Assembly (NCBI GenBank): GCA_934574095.1 | Contig: CAKTMW010000042.1 | Coordinates: forward strand, 1-17,627 | DNA length: 17,627 bases | Origin: an uncultured Oscillospiraceae bacterium | Lineage (GTDB): Bacteria; Bacillota; Clostridia; Oscillospirales; Oscillospiraceae | Direction: 5' to 3' | Part shown: in pieces, positions 14,356 to 17,627 of the stretch | Position numbering within the stretch: the first letter of the stretch is position 1 | Layout of the letters: the number at the start of each line of letters is the position of its first letter | Program-made: the position numbers and the translations under genes | The notes under the pieces: model-generated | What the model was told of the DNA's origin: nothing | Database searches by the model: none | The model's input: the letters and a program-made list of their open reading frames with translations, nothing else

Positions 14356-15558
14356 TTACTGCTCGATCTCGATGACGACGCCGGAACCGACGGTACGGCC
14401 GCCCTCACGGATAGCGAAACGCAGACCCTTCTCGATAGCGATGGGGGTGATCAGCTCGACCTTCATGTCGACGTTATCGCCGGGCATGCACATCTCGGTG
14501 CCCTCGGGCAGGGTGATGATGCCGGTAACGTCGGTGGTACGGAAGTAGAACTGGGGACGATAGTTGTTGAAGAAGGGGGTGTGACGGCCGCCTTCATCCT
14601 TGGTCAGAACGTAGACCTGGCCCACGAACTTGGTCAGAGGATGAATGGAACCGGGCTTGGACAGAACCTGGCCGCGCTCGATCTCGGTCTTAGCAACACC
14701 ACGCAGCAGAGCGCCGATGTTATCGCCGGCTTCAGCGTAGTCCAGCAGCTTGTGGAACATCTCGATACCGGTAACGACGGTCTCGCGCTTCTCATCGGAC
14801 AGACCGACGATCTCGACCTTCTCGTTCAGGTTCAGCTTACCACGCTCCACACGGCCGGTAGCAACGGTACCACGACCGGAGATGGTGAACACGTCCTCGA
14901 CGGGCATCAGGAAGGGCATATCCTCCTTGCGGTCGGGAGTGGGAATCCAGCTGTCAACAGCGTCCATCAGCTCCTTGATGCAGGCATACTCAGGAGCATC
15001 GGGATCGGTGGACTCGGAAACCAGAGCGTTCAGAGCGCTGCCGCGGATGATGGGGGTGTCGTCGCCAGGGAAGCCATAGAAGTCCAGCAGCTCGCGAACT
15101 TCCATCTCGACCAGCTCCAGCAGCTCCTCATCGTCGACCTGGTCGCACTTGTTCAGGAACACCAGCACGGAAGGAACGTTAACCTGACGGGCCAGCAGCA
15201 GGTGCTCGCGGGTCTGAGCCATGGGGCCGTCGGAGGCGGCGATGACCAGGATAGCGCCGTCCATCTGGGCAGCACCGGTGATCATGTTCTTGATATAGTC
15301 GGCGTGGCCCGGGCAGTCGACGTGAGCGTAGTGACGCTTCTCGGTCTCGTACTCGACGTGAGCGGTGTTGATGGTGATACCACGCTCGCGCTCTTCGGGA
15401 GCCTTATCGATGGAAGAGTAATCGGTGTACTCAGCGCCGCCCTTCATCGCCAGATACTTGGTGATGGCAGCGGTCAGAGTGGTCTTACCATGGTCGATGT
15501 GGCCGATGGTACCGATGTTTACATGGGGCTTAGTTCTCTCAAATTTCTGCTTAGCCAT
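14356..15558 (-). CDS. tuf: Elongation factor Tu
   Basis: GTPase that delivers aminoacyl-tRNA to the ribosome. 400 residues, full length. GTP-binding motifs: G1 GHIDHGKT (19-26; the usual valine is isoleucine), switch [10 protein letters not shown] (56-64), G3 DCPGH (81-85), G4 NKCD (136-139) and G5 SAL (174-176). Domain 2 (about 212-305) and domain 3 (about 306-400, ending [15 protein letters not shown]) are intact. The ATG at 15556-15558 has AAGGAGG ten bases upstream. It follows fusA in the same direction, the usual end of the str operon, and a two-way terminator lies just after it. A promoter-like sequence in the 131-base gap suggests extra transcription independent of fusA. Confidence 0.99.
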   Translation of the reverse strand: MAKQKFERTKPHVNIGTIGHIDHGKTTLTAAITKYLAMKGGAEYTDYSSIDKAPEERERGITINTAHVEYETEKRHYAHVDCPGHADYIKNMITGAAQMDGAILVIAASDGPMAQTREHLLLARQVNVPSVLVFLNKCDQVDDEELLELVEMEVRELLDFYGFPGDDTPIIRGSALNALVSESTDPDAPEYACIKELMDAVDSWIPTPDRKEDMPFLMPVEDVFTISGRGTVATGRVERGKLNLNEKVEIVGLSDEKRETVVTGIEMFHKLLDYAEAGDNIGALLRGVAKTEIERGQVLSKPGSIHPLTKFVGQVYVLTKDEGGRHTPFFNNYRPQFYFRTTDVTGIITLPEGTEMCMPGDNVDMKVELITPIAIEKGLRFAIREGGRTVGSGVVIEIEQ

Positions 15559-15624
15559 TTGAAAAAATCCTCCTTAAACAGTTTGTATCGTGTTTTAATT
15601 GATCTTTTTGGTGGTGCGGGACGC

Positions 15625-15645
15625 GGCAATGCGTTCAACATTGCC
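15625..15645 (-). other. Small hairpin in the fusA-tuf gap
   Basis: GGCAATG (15625-15631) pairs perfectly with CATTGCC (15639-15645) around a 7-base loop. There is no T-run after it in either direction. It adjoins the candidate -10 box of the tuf promoter; it could be an operator dyad or an RNA processing stem. Confidence 0.4.
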
Positions 15646-15674
15646 ATTTTACCGTATCCGCGCAGGAAAATCAA
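15646..15674 (-). promoter_or_regulatory. Candidate internal promoter for tuf
   Basis: Minus-strand TTGATT (15669-15674), 17-base spacer, TAAAAT (15646-15651): four of six and five of six matches. It lies 16 bases after the fusA stop. Plausible, but weaker than the other promoters in the window. Confidence 0.5.
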
Positions 15675-15689
15675 TCTCTATTTCAAGAT

Positions 15690-17627
15690 TTAATAATTTT
15701 CCCGGCCGGTACGCTTGTTGATCAGCTTCTCCTGCAGGCTCTTGGGCAGCTCGATATAGTGGCTGGGCTCCATGGTGTACTGGCCACGGCCCTGGGTGCG
15801 GGAGCGCAGGTCGGTGGCGTAGCCGAACATTTCGGCCAGAGGCACGAACGCGTCGATCTGCTGTGCGCCGGAGCGCATCTCATAACCCTGAATCTGGCCA
15901 CGGCGGCTGTTCAAATCGCCGATGACGTCGCCCATATACTCGTCGGGTACGATGACGCACACCTTCATGATGGGCTCCAGCAGCGTGGGATCGGCCTTGC
16001 GCATGGCCTCCTTAAAGGCCATGGAGCCGGCGATCTTGAACGCCATTTCGGAGGAGTCGACCTCATGATAAGAACCGTCGTACAGGGTGACCTTCACATC
16101 CACAACGGGATAGCCGGCCACGGTACCGGACAGCATAGCGCCCCGGATACCGGCGTCCACCGCGGGGATATACTCCTTGGGGATGGCGCCGCCCACGACC
16201 TTGTTCTCAAACTCGTAGCCCTTGCCGGACTCGTTGGGCTCCACATGGATCTTCACGTGACCATACTGGCCCTTACCGCCGGTCTGACGGGAGTACTTGG
16301 TCTCCTGATCCACAGCCTTGCGGATGGTCTCCTTGTAGGCCACCTGGGGCGCGCCCACGTTGGCCTCCACCTTGAACTCGCGCAACAGGCGGTCCACGAT
16401 GATTTCCAAATGCAGCTCGCCCATACCGGCGATGATGGTCTGACCCGTCTCTTCGTCGGTGTAGGTGCGGAAAGTGGGGTCCTCCTCTGCCAGCTTCATC
16501 AGGGCGATGGTCATCTTCTCCTCACCGGCCTTGGTCTTGGGCTCGATAGCCACGCGGATCACGGGCTCAGGGAACTCCATGGACTCAAGGATGATGGGAT
16601 GGCTCTCATCGCACAGGGTGTCGCCGGTGGTGGTGTTCTTCAGACCCACGACGGCGGCGATATCGCCGGCATACACCGTGTCGATATCCTCGCGGTGGTT
16701 GGCGTGCATCTGTAGGATGCGGCCCATGCGCTCGCGCTTACCCTTGGTGGCGTTCAGCACGGAGGAACCGGCCGTCAGCTTACCGGAATAAACGCGGAAG
16801 AAGGTCAGACGGCCCACATAGGGGTCGGTCATGATCTTGAAGGCCAGAGCGGCAAAGGGCTCGTCGTCAGAGGGCTTACGGTCCTCTTCCTCTTCGGTCT
16901 TGGGATGGGTACCCACGATAGCGGGCACATCCGTGGGAGCGGGCATATAGTCCACGATGGCGTCCAGCAGCTTCTGAACACCCTTGTTGCGGTAAGAGCT
17001 GCCGCAGGTCACGGGCACCATTTCCACGGCGCAGGTAGCCTTGCGGATGGCCGTGCGAATCTTCTTGGCCGGAATTTCCTGGCCCTCCAGATACATCTCC
17101 ATGATCTCGTCATCGAACATGGACACGGCGTCCAGCAGCTTCTCGCGGTACTCCTCGGCCAGATCCACCATGTCTTCGGGGATCGGCTCGACGCGGACAT
17201 CCTTACCCAGCTGATCGTAGTAGATATCAGCATTCATCTCCACCAGGTCGATGATACCACGGAAGGTATCTTCCTTCCCGATGGGCAGCTGGATGGGTAC
17301 AGCATTGGCCTTCAGACGATCGTGCACCATGTCCAGCACGTGGAAGAAATCCGCACCGGTGATGTCCATCTTGTTGACGTAGATCATCCGGGGGACATGG
17401 TAGTGGTCAGCCTGACGCCACACGGTCTCAGACTGAGGCTCAACGCCGCCCTTGGCGCACATGACGGTAACGCTGCCGTCCAGCACGCGCAGAGAACGTT
17501 CCACTTCCACGGTGAAGTCCACGTGGCCCGGCGTGTCAATGATGTTGATACGCGTCTGGGGGAACTGGTTCTCGCTGCCTTTCCAATAGCAGGTGGTGGC
17601 CGCGGAGGTGATGGTGATACCACGCTC
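15690..17627 (-). CDS. fusA: Elongation factor G (5' end cut by the window)
   Basis: GTPase driving translocation of tRNA and mRNA on the ribosome and, with ribosome recycling factor, subunit splitting. 645 residues are visible, frame open to the right edge; about 60 residues including the P-loop are missing from a usual length near 700. The visible part begins in switch I ([12 protein letters not shown]), followed by G3 DTPGHVDF, then [14 protein letters not shown] and G4 NKMD. The later domains run uninterrupted to the C-terminus, with [11 protein letters not shown] in domain IV and the typical end [18 protein letters not shown]. Followed by tuf, so this is probably the distal half of the str operon (rpsL-rpsG would be expected beyond the right edge). 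Confidence 0.98.
   Translation of the reverse strand, partial: ERGITITSAATTCYWKGSENQFPQTRINIIDTPGHVDFTVEVERSLRVLDGSVTVMCAKGGVEPQSETVWRQADHYHVPRMIYVNKMDITGADFFHVLDMVHDRLKANAVPIQLPIGKEDTFRGIIDLVEMNADIYYDQLGKDVRVEPIPEDMVDLAEEYREKLLDAVSMFDDEIMEMYLEGQEIPAKKIRTAIRKATCAVEMVPVTCGSSYRNKGVQKLLDAIVDYMPAPTDVPAIVGTHPKTEEEEDRKPSDDEPFAALAFKIMTDPYVGRLTFFRVYSGKLTAGSSVLNATKGKRERMGRILQMHANHREDIDTVYAGDIAAVVGLKNTTTGDTLCDESHPIILESMEFPEPVIRVAIEPKTKAGEEKMTIALMKLAEEDPTFRTYTDEETGQTIIAGMGELHLEIIVDRLLREFKVEANVGAPQVAYKETIRKAVDQETKYSRQTGGKGQYGHVKIHVEPNESGKGYEFENKVVGGAIPKEYIPAVDAGIRGAMLSGTVAGYPVVDVKVTLYDGSYHEVDSSEMAFKIAGSMAFKEAMRKADPTLLEPIMKVCVIVPDEYMGDVIGDLNSRRGQIQGYEMRSGAQQIDAFVPLAEMFGYATDLRSRTQGRGQYTMEPSHYIELPKSLQEKLINKRTGRENY

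Noticed and set aside
14341..15693. Plus-strand open frame of 450 codons opposite tuf
   Set aside because: Antisense of EF-Tu; starts in the terminator and has no plausible protein features.
1..17627. Mobile elements, CRISPR, tRNA/rRNA genes, phage or toxin-antitoxin modules
   Set aside because: Looked for transposase or integrase-like proteins, regularly spaced repeats, tRNA-like cloverleaf ends and small paired genes; none seen. The content is core chromosomal genes.

Overview
The window looks like chromosomal DNA of a GC-rich Firmicute of class Clostridia, probably Oscillospiraceae (the Flavonifractor / Lawsonibacter / Oscillibacter neighbourhood). The reasons are high GC with strong AGGAGG-type ribosome binding sites, TTGACA/TATAAT-type promoters, FtsEX next to a coiled-coil M23 hydrolase, a DUF4830-type lipoprotein, and a lysyl-tRNA synthetase carrying a C-terminal tRNA-binding domain. 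The family assignment is inference; no rRNA or tRNA gene is present to confirm it. Twelve of the 13 genes lie on the minus strand, so the window is described below from its right end in the direction of transcription.

Right end (17627-14305, minus): the 3' part of fusA (EF-G), a 131-base gap with a candidate internal promoter, then tuf (EF-Tu). An 18-bp perfect stem (14305-14344) serves as a two-way terminator between tuf and the only plus-strand gene, a DUF4830-like lipoprotein (13835-14302). That gene is divergent from rsuA-type 16S rRNA pseudouridine synthase (13043-13756).

Middle (12959-11719, minus): a monocistronic CdaR/PucR-type regulator with its own promoter, a tandem 14-bp repeat in its leader and a strong terminator. 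Next comes a cell-separation operon (11621-8594): promoter, ftsE, ftsX (GTG start overlapping the ftsE stop) and a secreted coiled-coil M23 murein hydrolase of the EnvC/PcsB type, which FtsEX is expected to switch on. A terminator follows whose 3' arm contains the ribosome binding site of a further, unrecognised 220-residue protein (7869-8531).

Left end (7872-1, minus): a full-consensus promoter (TTGACA-17-TATAAT), its -35 box overlapping the stop codon of the unknown gene, drives greA, lysS, a SpoU-family RNA methyltransferase, dprA, topA and trmFO (cut by the window edge). Gaps are small or negative, so this is probably one operon combining transcript elongation, tRNA charging and modification, RNA methylation, ssDNA handling and supercoiling control.

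I found no mobile element, CRISPR array, phage gene or RNA gene. No stretch of more than 300 bases lacks a gene; the largest gap is 11532-11775. Nothing here makes a convincing wholly new system. The best leads are the LysRS domain fusion, the terminator that contains a start signal, the tandem repeat in the regulator leader, and the unknown 220-residue protein.
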